NCBI GenBank assembly: GCA_023428755.1
Contig: JAEYWX010000006.1
Location: forward strand, 186,001 to 250,000
DNA length: 64,000 bases
Direction of reading: 5' to 3'
Source: Bacteroidota bacterium
Lineage (GTDB): Bacteria; Bacteroidota; Bacteroidia; Chitinophagales; Chitinophagaceae
Shown: positions 17,374 through 27,058 of the stretch, piece by piece
Layout: the number at the start of each line of letters is the position of its first letter
Numbering within the stretch: position 1 is the stretch's first letter
Notes under the pieces: model-generated
What the model was told of the DNA's origin: nothing
Seen by the model: the letters and a program-made list of their open reading frames with translations, nothing else
Databases searched by the model: none
Position numbers and translations under genes: made by a program

Positions 17374-19197
17374 ATGTGTGGCATATTTGGAACAGTGAAT
17401 TACCGTATCTCAAACGAATCGTTTCAGGTACAATTAAATAAACTAACCCATCGTGGTCCCGATGGGTTTGGGATTTGGGAGAGCAAAGATCAGTCGGTAA
17501 AGCTGGGCCACCGCCGATTAGCGATTATTGATACAGACAGCCGTTCCAATCAGCCCATGTTGTTTGCAGACAGGTATGCCATTGTATTTAACGGTGAGAT
17601 TTATAATTACATCGAACTGAAAAAAGAGCTGGAGAAAAAAGGAATTGTTTTTCAAACAGCTTCTGATACAGAAGTGTTGTTCCGTTTATTGATTCAGGAA
17701 GGTCCGGCAGCGCTCAATAAACTGAATGGCATGTGGTCGTTTGTGCTGTATGATGAAGTGGAAAAGACGTTCTTCATGAGTAGAGACCGCATCGGGAAAA
17801 AACCGTTGTATTACATCCAGCAGAATGAACAGTTTGCTTTTTCATCAGAAATGAAAAGCCTCTTTGCGCTTACCCCTTCATTTTCCTATAACCGGGAATT
17901 TATTGATTATGCAGTTGCAAACCCGTTTGATAATGAACGGCTGCCCGACACAATAATTCAAGGTATTCAAAAGTTCCCGGCGGGTTCATATGGTATATGG
18001 AAGAGCGGCAAGCTGGATATCAAACGATTTTATTTTCCGGAAGAGTTGCTGGAGCAGAAAAAATCTTACAGGAATTTCAACGAAGCAGTTGAACAATTCA
18101 GGGAGTTGTTTGAATCTGCCTGTACACTCAGGATGCGGAGCGATGTGCCGGTAGGTTCTGCATTAAGCGGCGGCATTGATTCCGGACTTGTTGTATCCAC
18201 TATTGGGAAATTAGGTTATGGACAAAAAGGAGAATATACAGCACTGGTATCAAGTTTTCCCGGCTCGGCTTTAGATGAAACAAAAGAAGCTTTGCAGGTG
18301 GCAGCAAATGCAAACGTGCCCGCTGTAAAAGTAACCGTCAATCCCGATCTTGCACCCGATCATATACTGCGGTCCATTTATGAATTTGAAGAAATGTATC
18401 TCACCGCTCCCAATAGTTTTTTTCAATCGTACAAAGGGTTTCGGGAAAATGGGATTGTTGTTACATTGGACGGACATGGAGGTGATGAGTTATTTGGCGG
18501 TTATCCGTTTGATATGGATATAAAGTTGAAAGATGATTTTCCCAACCTGTTAAAAATGCGGAATACTCTTACCACCATTCACAATATGTACGGGCATGAA
18601 GGGGAAATGGATATACGCAATGCGTGGATGCACTTTAAAGGTGAATTGTTACAAAAGATAAAGGCAAAAAAGCCATTCAGTGTATTTGAAAAAGAACAGT
18701 ACTACAAACAGAAACTTTTTCATTCAACCTTTAAAGGTATTTTACCAACACTGCTGCGAAACTTCGATCGTTACTCTATGCATGCAGGTGTGGAAGTTCG
18801 GATGCCTTTTTTAGATTATCGTGTGATTGAATTTGCGTTCAGCTTGCCCAACGATTACAAAGTACGCAATGGTTTTTCAAAGGCAGTGGTACGTGAAGCG
18901 GCAAGAGGAATAGTGCCGGATGCAATTCTTAATAACAAACTCAAATCGGGTTGGAACAGTCCCATGGGCGAATGGTTGAGCGGTACCTGGAAACAATGGA
19001 TCCTCGATGAAGTACACAGTAATGATTTTCGCCAATGCTCCCTTATTAACAGCCAGATGTTGTTGCAACAGGTAGAGCAGTTTTATGAAACTGCAAGATT
19101 TGAACACAGCGCATCGCAACAACTTTGGTTACAGTTACAGCCTTATTTTATAGAAAAAGCCAATAAGCAATATGCCGGTAGTACGGTTATTGCGTAG
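17374..19197 (+). CDS. asnB: second asparagine synthase-type amidotransferase
   Basis: 607-residue class II amidotransferase with canonical MCGIFGTV start (Cys2), HRGPDGFG, GHRRLAIIDTDS, FNGEIYNYIELK and ASDTEVLF in the glutaminase half, and PP-loop ALSGGIDSG (about residue 264) with DGHGGDELFGGYPFD in the synthetase half. It is only distantly similar to the first AsnB-type protein at 3646, so the pair is not a recent duplication. In this setting amidation of a sugar uronic acid is a more likely role than asparagine synthesis, but that is inference; a free-standing asparagine role cannot be excluded. Confidence 0.88.
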   Translation: MCGIFGTVNYRISNESFQVQLNKLTHRGPDGFGIWESKDQSVKLGHRRLAIIDTDSRSNQPMLFADRYAIVFNGEIYNYIELKKELEKKGIVFQTASDTEVLFRLLIQEGPAALNKLNGMWSFVLYDEVEKTFFMSRDRIGKKPLYYIQQNEQFAFSSEMKSLFALTPSFSYNREFIDYAVANPFDNERLPDTIIQGIQKFPAGSYGIWKSGKLDIKRFYFPEELLEQKKSYRNFNEAVEQFRELFESACTLRMRSDVPVGSALSGGIDSGLVVSTIGKLGYGQKGEYTALVSSFPGSALDETKEALQVAANANVPAVKVTVNPDLAPDHILRSIYEFEEMYLTAPNSFFQSYKGFRENGIVVTLDGHGGDELFGGYPFDMDIKLKDDFPNLLKMRNTLTTIHNMYGHEGEMDIRNAWMHFKGELLQKIKAKKPFSVFEKEQYYKQKLFHSTFKGILPTLLRNFDRYSMHAGVEVRMPFLDYRVIEFAFSLPNDYKVRNGFSKAVVREAARGIVPDAILNNKLKSGWNSPMGEWLSGTWKQWILDEVHSNDFRQCSLINSQMLLQQVEQFYETARFEHSASQQLWLQLQPYFIEKANKQYAGSTVIA

Positions 19198-19203
19198 AGC
19201 AGC

Positions 19204-20055
19204 ATGGAGTATCCATTGATAACTATCATTATGCCGGTGTTTAACGCGGCGGCGTATATTAAAGCTGCACTGGAGTCGGTTGCATCGCAAACCTTCAGCA
19301 ATTATGAATTGCTTGTGTTGGATGCCTGTTCTGCTGACGACACATGCAGTATTGTTAAAAGATATCAGCTAAAAGATAAACGTATCCGGCTGGTATCAGA
19401 AAAAGACAAAGGGATTTATGATGCCATGAACAAAGGGGTGGCGCTTGCGAAAGCTGATTGGCTTTATTTTATGGGAAGCGATGATGGTTTTTACAACCGT
19501 CATGTGTTACAGGATATATCTGTATTTCTGAGTCAGGAGAATGATCTTGTGTATGGTGATGTTTTGTGGGTTCCTGATGAAATTAAAGAAGAAGGCGAAT
19601 GGACACATCGAAAACTACTCAAACAAAACATCAACCACCAGCGGATCTTTTACCGCAAAAGTCTGTTTGAGCAATATGGCGGGTACCAGCTTCAATACCG
19701 TATTGCAGCCGATCATGAATTGAATGTGCGTTTCTTTTGTAATGCAGCAGTACGCAAACTGCATATTCCTTTACTTATTGCCCGTTACCATGCAGGAGGG
19801 TTCAGTGCCAATAAAATTGATGAAGTGTTCTGGAACGATTGGGACACAATTATTTTAAAAAACTTCAAGCCTTGGTTGCCTGCAAAAGAAATTTATGCAC
19901 GGCTGGGCTGGTACTGCTGGTATAATATTGAACAACGCCATTTTGGTAAAGCAGCTGCACTTTTTCTGAAAGTGTACCTGCATACATTCAGCTTTAATTT
20001 TGTAAAAATTTCAATCGCACAGTTATTAAAGGAATTCGGGCTCCGGAAGTTCTGA
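19204..20055 (+). CDS. GT2-family glycosyltransferase (WcaE-like)
   Basis: GT-A fold inverting transferase, 283 residues. Seen: start TIIMPVFNAAAYIKAALESV, nucleotide-binding LVLDACSADDT, the family-specific EKDKGIYDAMNKGVALAKAD, metal-binding region GSDDGFY and IAADHELNVRF. The same EKD-G-YDA-NKG pattern occurs in the GT2 at 39584, typical of a WcaE-like subgroup in colanic acid type loci. It starts six bases after asnB. Donor sugar unknown. Confidence 0.87.
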   Translation: MEYPLITIIMPVFNAAAYIKAALESVASQTFSNYELLVLDACSADDTCSIVKRYQLKDKRIRLVSEKDKGIYDAMNKGVALAKADWLYFMGSDDGFYNRHVLQDISVFLSQENDLVYGDVLWVPDEIKEEGEWTHRKLLKQNINHQRIFYRKSLFEQYGGYQLQYRIAADHELNVRFFCNAAVRKLHIPLLIARYHAGGFSANKIDEVFWNDWDTIILKNFKPWLPAKEIYARLGWYCWYNIEQRHFGKAAALFLKVYLHTFSFNFVKISIAQLLKEFGLRKF

Positions 20056-20089
20056 TCCTTTTTATTTTTCTAATTACACTACCTCTTAC

Positions 20090-21031
20090 ATGAATAAAAC
20101 AGAACAGTTAACCGGTTTGCAAAAGCTGTATATGGATAAAGATGCGTTGGCCAAAGAGCGTGAACAGATACATGAAACATGGTTCAACGAAACCACCACC
20201 GATTTCTGGCGTCATAAACGCATGTACGAAACCATACAGCCACTGGCTGCTTATTACCAACAGGCCAGGTGGTTAACCGTTGGCGACGGGCGCTACGGGT
20301 TAGATGCCATCCGCATGAAAAAGTTATTTCAGCTGCAACATGTTTTTCCAACTGATATTGGTGAAAATATGCTCCGCATCAGTAAAGAAAAAGGATGGAT
20401 CGATGATTTTGGTGTGGAAAATGCCGAGAAACTTTCGTTTGCTGATCAATCGTTCGATGTAACATTTTGCAAAGAAGCCTTTCATCATTTTCCACGCCCT
20501 TACATTGCCTTGTATGAAATGTTGCGGGTAAGTAAAAAAGCTGTGGTGATGATTGAACCGGCCGAACGGCAGGTGCTGAACGGTGTAAAAAGTAAACCCT
20601 ATATCCTGTCGGCTGTACAACTTCTTATTTCAAAACTGGCAGGAAAAAATTTTACGCCGTATGTGCCGGAAAGTTTGCCCATCAGTCATTCGTTTGAAGT
20701 ATCGGGAAATTATCTGTATGCGGTATCGGTACGTGAACTGGAAAAACTGGTGCATGGGATGGATCTGGGCGGGCTTGCCTGGAAAGGATTGAACGATGTG
20801 TATGAAAAAGGCTGTGAGTTTGAAGAAGCAAAACCCGGCAATCCTTTGTTTGATAAGATCAGCAGCAGCATTGCAGCAGGCGATGCGTTGTGCAAACAAT
20901 ACCCGCAGTTTCACCAGCCCAATATGGTAACAGTGATCCTGTTCAAAGAAAAGCCGGATGCTGCATTGGTAAAAGCATTGACCGAAGCAGGTTACCAACT
21001 GCCCAAAGTTCATGCAAATCCATATCTGTAA
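20090..21031 (+). CDS. class I SAM-dependent methyltransferase (Methyltransf_11 type)
   Basis: 313-residue protein. Seen: motif I LTVGDGRYGLDAIRM, the acidic post-II and motif IV region SFDVTFCKEAFHHFPRPYIAL, and motif V LRVSKKAVVMIEP, typical of small-molecule methyltransferases. The last 100 residues are not recognised and may bind the acceptor. Not an FkbM protein. In this locus a sugar or chain-terminal substrate is likely but not shown. Confidence 0.75.
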   Translation: MNKTEQLTGLQKLYMDKDALAKEREQIHETWFNETTTDFWRHKRMYETIQPLAAYYQQARWLTVGDGRYGLDAIRMKKLFQLQHVFPTDIGENMLRISKEKGWIDDFGVENAEKLSFADQSFDVTFCKEAFHHFPRPYIALYEMLRVSKKAVVMIEPAERQVLNGVKSKPYILSAVQLLISKLAGKNFTPYVPESLPISHSFEVSGNYLYAVSVRELEKLVHGMDLGGLAWKGLNDVYEKGCEFEEAKPGNPLFDKISSSIAAGDALCKQYPQFHQPNMVTVILFKEKPDAALVKALTEAGYQLPKVHANPYL

Positions 21032-21060
21032 TAACTACTGAACCTCTTTAATCATTTGCT

Positions 21061-21789
21061 GTGAACCTCGTAAAAAAAATCATTACAAAAACAACCGGCT
21101 ACTGGTTACACAAGCAAAGCAATTTGCCGGTGGGTGCCGATCTGTTTGTAGATATTCATCACAAAATAAAATACCCGGCACTGAACGTGTTGTTTGATGT
21201 AGGTGCCAATGTGGGGCAAACAAGAAAGTATTTTCGGTTTCATGTACCGGATGCGAAAATTTACAGTTTTGAACCGGTACAAACTACATTTCAGCAATTA
21301 CAAAAAAGTGCAGCAGGCGATACCAATTGTGTACTGGAGAACAAGGCACTGGGTGATGAAGCGGGTGAAAAAACCATCCGTTTGTTTGATGGTGATATGA
21401 CGGTGCTCAACTCACTGCGTGATGATGTGATGAACAACGCTGCTAATGCCAGGGAAGAAACCATCCGTATTGATACCCTCGATCATTACTGCAGTGTCAA
21501 TCAAATTCAACAAGTGGATTTGTTGAAAATAGACACGGAAGGTTTTGAAATAAACGTGTTGAAAGGTGCAGAACAAATGTTACAAAGCGGTCGTATCTCC
21601 TTTGTTTATTGCGAAACGGGTTTTCAGCAAAGCAACAGCCGCAATACCTATTTCCCGACGTTGACCGAATACCTGGCTCAACGGAACTATTATTTCTTTG
21701 GTCTTTATCAAATGGATTATCACGATTGGAAAAGAGGGAATGGTTTGGGGAATGCGTTGTATATTCATAAAACCGTGTTTGAGCAATAG
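21061..21789 (+). CDS. FkbM-family methyltransferase
   Basis: 242 residues, GTG start. Seen: motif I VLFDVGANVGQTRKYF, YSFEPVQTTFQQL, and the FkbM hallmark VDLLKIDTEGFEINVLKGAE, followed by FVYCETGFQQ. Likely O-methylates a sugar in the polymer. Second FkbM gene of the locus; sequence is clearly different from those at 15399 and 24480, so each may act at a different position or sugar. Confidence 0.87.
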   Translation: MNLVKKIITKTTGYWLHKQSNLPVGADLFVDIHHKIKYPALNVLFDVGANVGQTRKYFRFHVPDAKIYSFEPVQTTFQQLQKSAAGDTNCVLENKALGDEAGEKTIRLFDGDMTVLNSLRDDVMNNAANAREETIRIDTLDHYCSVNQIQQVDLLKIDTEGFEINVLKGAEQMLQSGRISFVYCETGFQQSNSRNTYFPTLTEYLAQRNYYFFGLYQMDYHDWKRGNGLGNALYIHKTVFEQ

Positions 21790-21816
21790 ACGTATGTAGA
21801 ATATTCGACCGGTTTT

Positions 21817-22863
21817 ATGCAATTACCCACAATCTCAGTCATTATCCCCGTATATAATGCAGCTGCTTATCTTGAGCAGTGCATCCGTTCTGTATTCAAT
21901 CAAACCATACAGGAAATTGAGATCATCGCCGTTAACGATGGTTCTACCGATAACAGTGCCGCTTTGCTGGATCAATTGGCGAAAGAGGATCAGCGGCTTA
22001 AAGTATTTCACCGCTCCAACACCGGCGTAAGTGCTGCCAGGAACTTTGGAATAAAGCAGGCCACAGGAGTGTACATTGGTTTTTCAGATGCGGATGATTT
22101 CATGGAGCCTTCGATGCTGCAGGAATTGCATGATGCCATTACAAAAAACGATTGCGACTGGGCCATCTGCAATGTAAATATGATCCGTGAAAATGAACCT
22201 GTAAAAGCAAGGCTTCGCATGACGGATGCTATCCTGGAAGTAAGCGGTAACAAGGCATCTGTTGTACAGGGGTTGATGCGTTTTCATTACGACAATGCCA
22301 ACTGGAATAAATTGTTTTCCGCCTCTATCATAAGGGAACATCATCTTTGGTTTACAGAAGGGATGCAGATTTGGGAAGATCTGCTGTTCAACCTTCGTTA
22401 CCTTCAGTACACCCGTCGTATCGCAGTGCTGGCAAAGCCATTGTATAACTACCGCATTCTCTCTTCTTCCCTGTTTGCGGGCTACAGTGGAAAACTCATT
22501 CCGCAGTTTAATACATTGTACCATCAGTACCTGGCATTTGCACAACAACATGCAGGTGATGAGGAAATCAAGGCGTTTAAACAGGAAACAGCAAGGATTG
22601 TATATTACGATTTATTGTACAGAACCGAGCTGGATCTGAAACAGCAGAGTGTACCGGGGTTTTCTTTTTACAGGCTGTTCAGGAAAACATTAAATCGTTT
22701 TGATCCAACTATATTTTACTATCCTGCTGCAAAGCGAAAAGGATTCCAGGGATTTAAGCAATGGTTGCTGCATACACAACGGTTTGGGTTGTTTGCATTT
22801 ATCATTAGTATGAAGCCCTGGTTACGCCGACCGTACCGTTTTTTACGTCGGTATTTGCGATAA
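21817..22863 (+). CDS. GT2-family glycosyltransferase
   Basis: GT-A fold transferase of 348 residues with the classic SVIIPVYNAAAYLEQCIRSV start, IIAVNDGSTDNSA, ARNFGIKQATGVYIGFSDAD (DxD at SDADD, about residue 92) and the acceptor-side IWEDLLFNLRYL. The C-terminal 100 residues are basic and may contact the membrane or acceptor. Inverting chemistry follows from the family; donor is unknown. Confidence 0.87.
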   Translation: MQLPTISVIIPVYNAAAYLEQCIRSVFNQTIQEIEIIAVNDGSTDNSAALLDQLAKEDQRLKVFHRSNTGVSAARNFGIKQATGVYIGFSDADDFMEPSMLQELHDAITKNDCDWAICNVNMIRENEPVKARLRMTDAILEVSGNKASVVQGLMRFHYDNANWNKLFSASIIREHHLWFTEGMQIWEDLLFNLRYLQYTRRIAVLAKPLYNYRILSSSLFAGYSGKLIPQFNTLYHQYLAFAQQHAGDEEIKAFKQETARIVYYDLLYRTELDLKQQSVPGFSFYRLFRKTLNRFDPTIFYYPAAKRKGFQGFKQWLLHTQRFGLFAFIISMKPWLRRPYRFLRRYLR

Positions 22864-22882
22864 TTATTTACATCCATCAGCA

Positions 22883-23830
22883 ATGGAAACCATCAAGGTA
22901 AATTTTGGTTATTTCTGGCCCGATTTTAACCCGGCAGATAATTATTTTACAAGGATACTTTCAAAAAAGTACAACGTTGTATTGAGTGATGATCCGGATC
23001 TGTTTTTCTTTACGCATGCATACAACGGCAAACGGGATTATTTGAACTACAATTGCCACCGTGTATTTCTGGGTTGGGAAAACGTACGGGCCGATTGGAA
23101 TTGCTGCGACTATGTGTTGGACTCTGATTTTTACATCGGTAACCCACGGCATAAACGCTGGCCCATCTGGGCGGCATGGGATACCACGAAGCTTATTGCA
23201 CACAAAAACCCGGAGTTGTTTTTGCAAAAAAAGAAATTTGCCTGTATGGTGGTGAGCAATGCAAAAGCAAAAGAACGGATTGCGTTTTTTCACGAGCTCT
23301 CAAAATACAAACAGGTTGATTCCGGTGGACGGCATCTGAATAATATCGGCGGCCCTGTTGCCAACAAAATGGACTTTATTAAAGATTACAAGTTTGTGAT
23401 CTCTTTTGAAAACTCATCGCACCCCGGTTATACCACCGAAAAACTGATTGAACCCATGCTGGTAAACAGTATTCCTGTGTACTGGGGCAATGAGAAAGTA
23501 GGAGAGGATTTTAATACCGGTAGTTTTATTCATGTGAATCAATATGCGTCGTATAAAGAGGTGATCGATCATTTGATTGAACTGGACCGTGATGAAGAGA
23601 AGTACCTGCAAATGGCCATGCAGCCCTGGTTTCACCACAACCGTATTCCTGCAGCCATGACGCAGGAAAGCCTCGCAACATTTTTTGATTTTGTGATCAC
23701 TGACAGCAAAACAAAACCGCCGGTAGCATCATCGGTTGTAAAAAGTAACCTGCACAAACTGCAGGTAACAAAAAGTAAAATTGAATCATCCTTATACCAC
23801 CGTTTAGGTATATCCAAAGGCTTCAGATAA
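22883..23830 (+). CDS. GT10-family (alpha-1,3/1,4-fucosyltransferase type) glycosyltransferase
   Basis: 315 residues. The C-terminal half carries the GT10 donor-binding motif: KFVISFENSSHPGYTTEKLI then EPMLVNSIPVYWGNEKVGEDF and SFIHVNQYASYKEVIDHL. The N-terminal half (DLFFFTHAYNGKRDYLNYNC, VFLGWENVRADW) also fits bacterial members. Known GT10 enzymes use GDP-L-fucose, and the gmd/fcl pair that makes it lies at 40677-42718 in the same locus, which supports fucose transfer here. Acceptor unknown. Confidence 0.85.
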   Translation: METIKVNFGYFWPDFNPADNYFTRILSKKYNVVLSDDPDLFFFTHAYNGKRDYLNYNCHRVFLGWENVRADWNCCDYVLDSDFYIGNPRHKRWPIWAAWDTTKLIAHKNPELFLQKKKFACMVVSNAKAKERIAFFHELSKYKQVDSGGRHLNNIGGPVANKMDFIKDYKFVISFENSSHPGYTTEKLIEPMLVNSIPVYWGNEKVGEDFNTGSFIHVNQYASYKEVIDHLIELDRDEEKYLQMAMQPWFHHNRIPAAMTQESLATFFDFVITDSKTKPPVASSVVKSNLHKLQVTKSKIESSLYHRLGISKGFR

Positions 23831-23836
23831 ACCAGT

Positions 23837-24478
23837 ATGAAACAACTTTTAAAAAAAATAACACCGCTTTACAAGCTGTATCTTTTCCTGCTGCAACAAC
23901 GAAAAAAAATCCGTGACCGCATGACCATTCCTGATTATGCAGTTAAGCGGAAAACCATTATTGATCTTTCAAAGCAATACCAATGCAGCGAGGTATTTAT
24001 TGAAACCGGAACCTATATGGGCGATACGATCGAGTATCTGAAACACGATTTCAACCGGCTTTTCTCCATTGAATTAAATGAAGACCTGGCTGCAAAAGCA
24101 GCGAAGCGGTTTAGCAGTGAAACAAAGATCCGGATTGTACAGGGAGATAGTGCCACACAGTTAGCTTCCATTCTTTCTGACATTCAAACCCCGGTTGTTT
24201 TTTGGCTCGATGGTCATTATTCATCTGAGTTCCAATCGGGCGACGAATACATTGTTACAGGAAAAGGAGAAAAAGATACGCCGGTAATGGAAGAATTAAT
24301 TCAGATCAGCCAGCACCCGGTAAAAAATCATGTGATTCTGATTGATGATGCCAGGTTGTTTAATGGCAATGATGATTACCCAACAAAACAACAGGTGAGC
24401 GAATTTGTGAAACAGAAATTACCGGGGCATCACTTTTCAATTAAGAAGGATATCATCAGAATACTTCCAAACAAATAA
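23837..24478 (+). CDS. methyltransferase-like protein of unknown function
   Basis: 213 residues. A Rossmann-type core is suggested by VFIETGTYMGDTIEYLKHD (motif I-like), LFSIELNEDLAAKAAKRF, IVQGDSATQL, VVFWLDGHYSSEF and VILIDDARLFNG. This looks like a class I SAM-dependent methyltransferase fold, with the DGHYS and DDAR segments typical of a small family found in glycan loci. No characterised member is known to me. It lies between GT10 and an FkbM gene with one-base to six-base gaps. Confidence 0.65.
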   Translation: MKQLLKKITPLYKLYLFLLQQRKKIRDRMTIPDYAVKRKTIIDLSKQYQCSEVFIETGTYMGDTIEYLKHDFNRLFSIELNEDLAAKAAKRFSSETKIRIVQGDSATQLASILSDIQTPVVFWLDGHYSSEFQSGDEYIVTGKGEKDTPVMEELIQISQHPVKNHVILIDDARLFNGNDDYPTKQQVSEFVKQKLPGHHFSIKKDIIRILPNK

Positions 24479-24479
24479 A

Positions 24480-25199
24480 ATGGTACAATCATTTATCAAT
24501 AAAGTAATCCTGAAACTGAAAATCGAGTGGCGCTTTTTACAAAAGCGGTTCGATCGTTCGGTAAGTAACCATGAAAGCATTAACAAGAATTATATCCGTC
24601 AGTTTCTTCCTTCAAATCCAATTGTGATTGATGCAGGCGCACATGTGGGTGGCGATTCAATTGAAATGTGCCGCCTGTTTGCAGGATCAACAGTGCATTC
24701 ATTTGAACCGGTACCATCAATATATAAACTCTTGAAGCATAACACCAGGAAGTTCTCCCGTATCCATTGCCATACCATTGCATTGAGTAATCAAACCGGG
24801 CAACAGGTAATGCATGTAAGCAGCGGGGCATCGGATGGTTCCAGTTCTTTGCTGCAGCCAAAAGATCATTTGACGGATCATCCGGATGTATTTTTCAACG
24901 AAGACATTACGGTACAAACCATGACGCTGGACGACTGGGCGGCCACACAACAATTGGATCATATTGACCTGCTGTGGCTCGATATGCAAGGGTATGAACT
25001 GGAGGTATTAAAAGTTTCGTCCATCATTCTGCCAACGGTGAAAGCCATACACATGGAAGTAAGTACAAGAGCTACGTATGAAGGTGTTCCCTTATATCCG
25101 GAAGTAAAGGCGTGGATGGAATCAAAAGGATTTCGTGTACAGGTAGAAGCTATACCAGCCGGCTGGGATATGGGCAATGTATTGTTTGTAAGAAAATAA
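24480..25199 (+). CDS. FkbM-family methyltransferase
   Basis: 239 residues. Seen: motif I VIDAGAHVGGDSIEMCR, HSFEPVPSIYKLL, and IDLLWLDMQGYELEVLKVSS, the FkbM hallmark with the usual D-x-E-G-x-E changed to D-M-Q-G-Y-E. The Glu-to-Gln change in this motif is also found in other FkbM proteins but may affect metal or substrate binding. Third FkbM gene of the locus. Confidence 0.85.
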   Translation: MVQSFINKVILKLKIEWRFLQKRFDRSVSNHESINKNYIRQFLPSNPIVIDAGAHVGGDSIEMCRLFAGSTVHSFEPVPSIYKLLKHNTRKFSRIHCHTIALSNQTGQQVMHVSSGASDGSSSLLQPKDHLTDHPDVFFNEDITVQTMTLDDWAATQQLDHIDLLWLDMQGYELEVLKVSSIILPTVKAIHMEVSTRATYEGVPLYPEVKAWMESKGFRVQVEAIPAGWDMGNVLFVRK

Positions 25200-25220
25200 G
25201 TTTAACAGTCTTTCAAGTTC

Positions 25221-26084
25221 ATGCATCCCTTACTCAGTGTGTTAATGACCTCCTATAACCGGGAGCAGTATATTACCGAAGCTATTGAAAGTGTGCTCGC
25301 CTCTACCTATGCCAATTTTGAACTCATTATTGTAGATGATGGCTCGAAGGACAGAACAGTGGAACTGGCAAGATCATTTGCAGCAACAGATTCACGTATA
25401 CGGGTATATGTAAACGAAGTAAACCTGGGTGATTATAAAAACCGAAACAAAGCGGCTTCTTATGCAAAGGGTGAGTTTATCATGTATGTTGACAGTGATG
25501 ACAAAATATTAGCAGATGGATTTGAACGATGTATTGCTGCCATGCAACAATTTCCACAGGCGGGTTTTGGAATGCAGTTCAATGAAACAGGAAGAAATCC
25601 TTTTTTGCTTTCTTCAAAGCTTGCGATCCGGCAACATTTTTTTAAAGAGCCTTGTTTAATGGTCGGTCCGGGTGGCACCATTCTCCGGCGTAATTTTTTT
25701 GAACAGATCGGCCGCTATCCGGAAAAATATGGTCCGGCTAACGATATGTATTTTAATTTGAAAGCAGCAGCAGCAGGACCAATACTTATGTTGCCGTTTA
25801 CCTTTAATTTCTATCGTATTCACGAAGGCCAGGAACAAAATAACAAATACGGCTATCTCTATAATAATTACAATTACCTGCGTGATGCGTTGGCAGAGCT
25901 TGATTTGCCGGTAACAGAAAAAGAGAAAGAGTGGCTGATGAATAAGAACAGAAGAAGATTTTTGATGAACCTTTTGGCCTATTGTTTCCAGTCGGGAAAT
26001 TTTACAAAAACATTTGCTGCACGAAGGCTTGCCGGTTTTGGACTGAAAGATATGTGGAAGGCACTCGTGCATCCTTCTTTGTAA
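25221..26084 (+). CDS. GT2-family glycosyltransferase
   Basis: 287-residue GT-A transferase: SVLMTSYNREQYITEAIESV, LIIVDDGSKDRTV, KGEFIMYVDSDDKI (DxD, about residue 93). The C-terminal half contains a GGTILRRNFFEQIGRYPEKYGPANDM stretch shared with many Bacteroidota GT2 proteins (shortened: GPAND is the likely acceptor-side motif). Followed nine bases later by another GT2 gene with a different sequence. Confidence 0.86.
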   Translation: MHPLLSVLMTSYNREQYITEAIESVLASTYANFELIIVDDGSKDRTVELARSFAATDSRIRVYVNEVNLGDYKNRNKAASYAKGEFIMYVDSDDKILADGFERCIAAMQQFPQAGFGMQFNETGRNPFLLSSKLAIRQHFFKEPCLMVGPGGTILRRNFFEQIGRYPEKYGPANDMYFNLKAAAAGPILMLPFTFNFYRIHEGQEQNNKYGYLYNNYNYLRDALAELDLPVTEKEKEWLMNKNRRRFLMNLLAYCFQSGNFTKTFAARRLAGFGLKDMWKALVHPSL

Positions 26085-26093
26085 TTAATTGTT

Positions 26094-27056
26094 TTGCTCG
26101 TATCCATTATTATACCCCTTTATAACAGCGCAGAATCGTTACATCGCACCATGCGATCAGTATTGGCACAAACGCATCAGCCTGTTGAAGTGATCCTGGT
26201 TGATGATGGCTCTACAGATAACAGTTATGAACGGGCGAAGCAATATGAAAATGATCACATTGTTGTGGTGCAGCAAACAAATGCAGGAGCTGCCGTTGCC
26301 CGTAATACAGGATTAACTGTTGCGAAAGGTGCATATATCCAGTTTTTGGATGCGGGTGATGTATTGAGTCCTGAAAAAATTGCAGCGCAGGTAAATGCGT
26401 TAAAAGATCAACCGGGTAAAGTTGCAGTTTGTAATTACAAACAGTTTACTGCTGATGAAGAACTGAAGAATGGGATTTACCCCGATCAATCATCGTTTAT
26501 TTATTCCAGCGACGATCCGCATGATTTTTTGATCAATCTCTGGGGTGGCAGAGGGAGTATGAATTTTATCCAAACCAATTGCTGGCTGGTACCAAAGCAG
26601 GTAATTGAAAAATCTGGAGGCTGGCGTGCTTACCGTTGCCCTGATGATGATGGTGAATTTTTTGCAAGAGTATTACTGGCAAGTGAAGGCATTGTGTTTG
26701 TGCCGGGGGTGTATAATTATTATCATATTACGCCTGGTGGAAGCAACCAGTTAAGCCGCAGTAAAAACAAAAAATATTTACAAAACACATTGCTAACGAT
26801 TGATCTCAAACATCAGTATTTATTGCAGCGGGCAGTTCATCCATTGTTGAACAAAGCGATCGCATCGCAGTATTTTCGGTTTGCAGTGGATATGTATCCT
26901 GCACAAAAAATATTATCAGCCATTGCTTATAAACGTTACCTGGCATTGAATGAAACAGTAACGCTGCCCGTTCTTGGTGGCCGGGTTATTGAATGGATCA
27001 AACAGCTGTTTGGCTGGCGTGCAGCAAGGCTGGTTCGTTTTTATTTGCGGAGATAA
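26094..27056 (+). CDS. GT2-family glycosyltransferase
   Basis: 320 residues from a TTG start (MLVSIIIPLYNSAESLHR); no ATG is available near the conserved start. Seen: VILVDDGSTDNSYERA, ARNTGLTVAKGAYIQFLDAG where the usual DxD is DAGD, and CPDDDGEFFARVLLAS on the acceptor side. The single aspartate before GD is an accepted variant in GT2. It ends two bases before the GT4 start at 27059. Confidence 0.85.
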   Translation: MLVSIIIPLYNSAESLHRTMRSVLAQTHQPVEVILVDDGSTDNSYERAKQYENDHIVVVQQTNAGAAVARNTGLTVAKGAYIQFLDAGDVLSPEKIAAQVNALKDQPGKVAVCNYKQFTADEELKNGIYPDQSSFIYSSDDPHDFLINLWGGRGSMNFIQTNCWLVPKQVIEKSGGWRAYRCPDDDGEFFARVLLASEGIVFVPGVYNYYHITPGGSNQLSRSKNKKYLQNTLLTIDLKHQYLLQRAVHPLLNKAIASQYFRFAVDMYPAQKILSAIAYKRYLALNETVTLPVLGGRVIEWIKQLFGWRAARLVRFYLRR

Positions 27057-27058
27057 CT

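Noticed and set aside
26993..27058. N-terminal extension of the GT4 gene at 27059
   Set aside because: Lies inside the preceding GT2 gene; the conserved GT-B start begins at the ATG of 27059.
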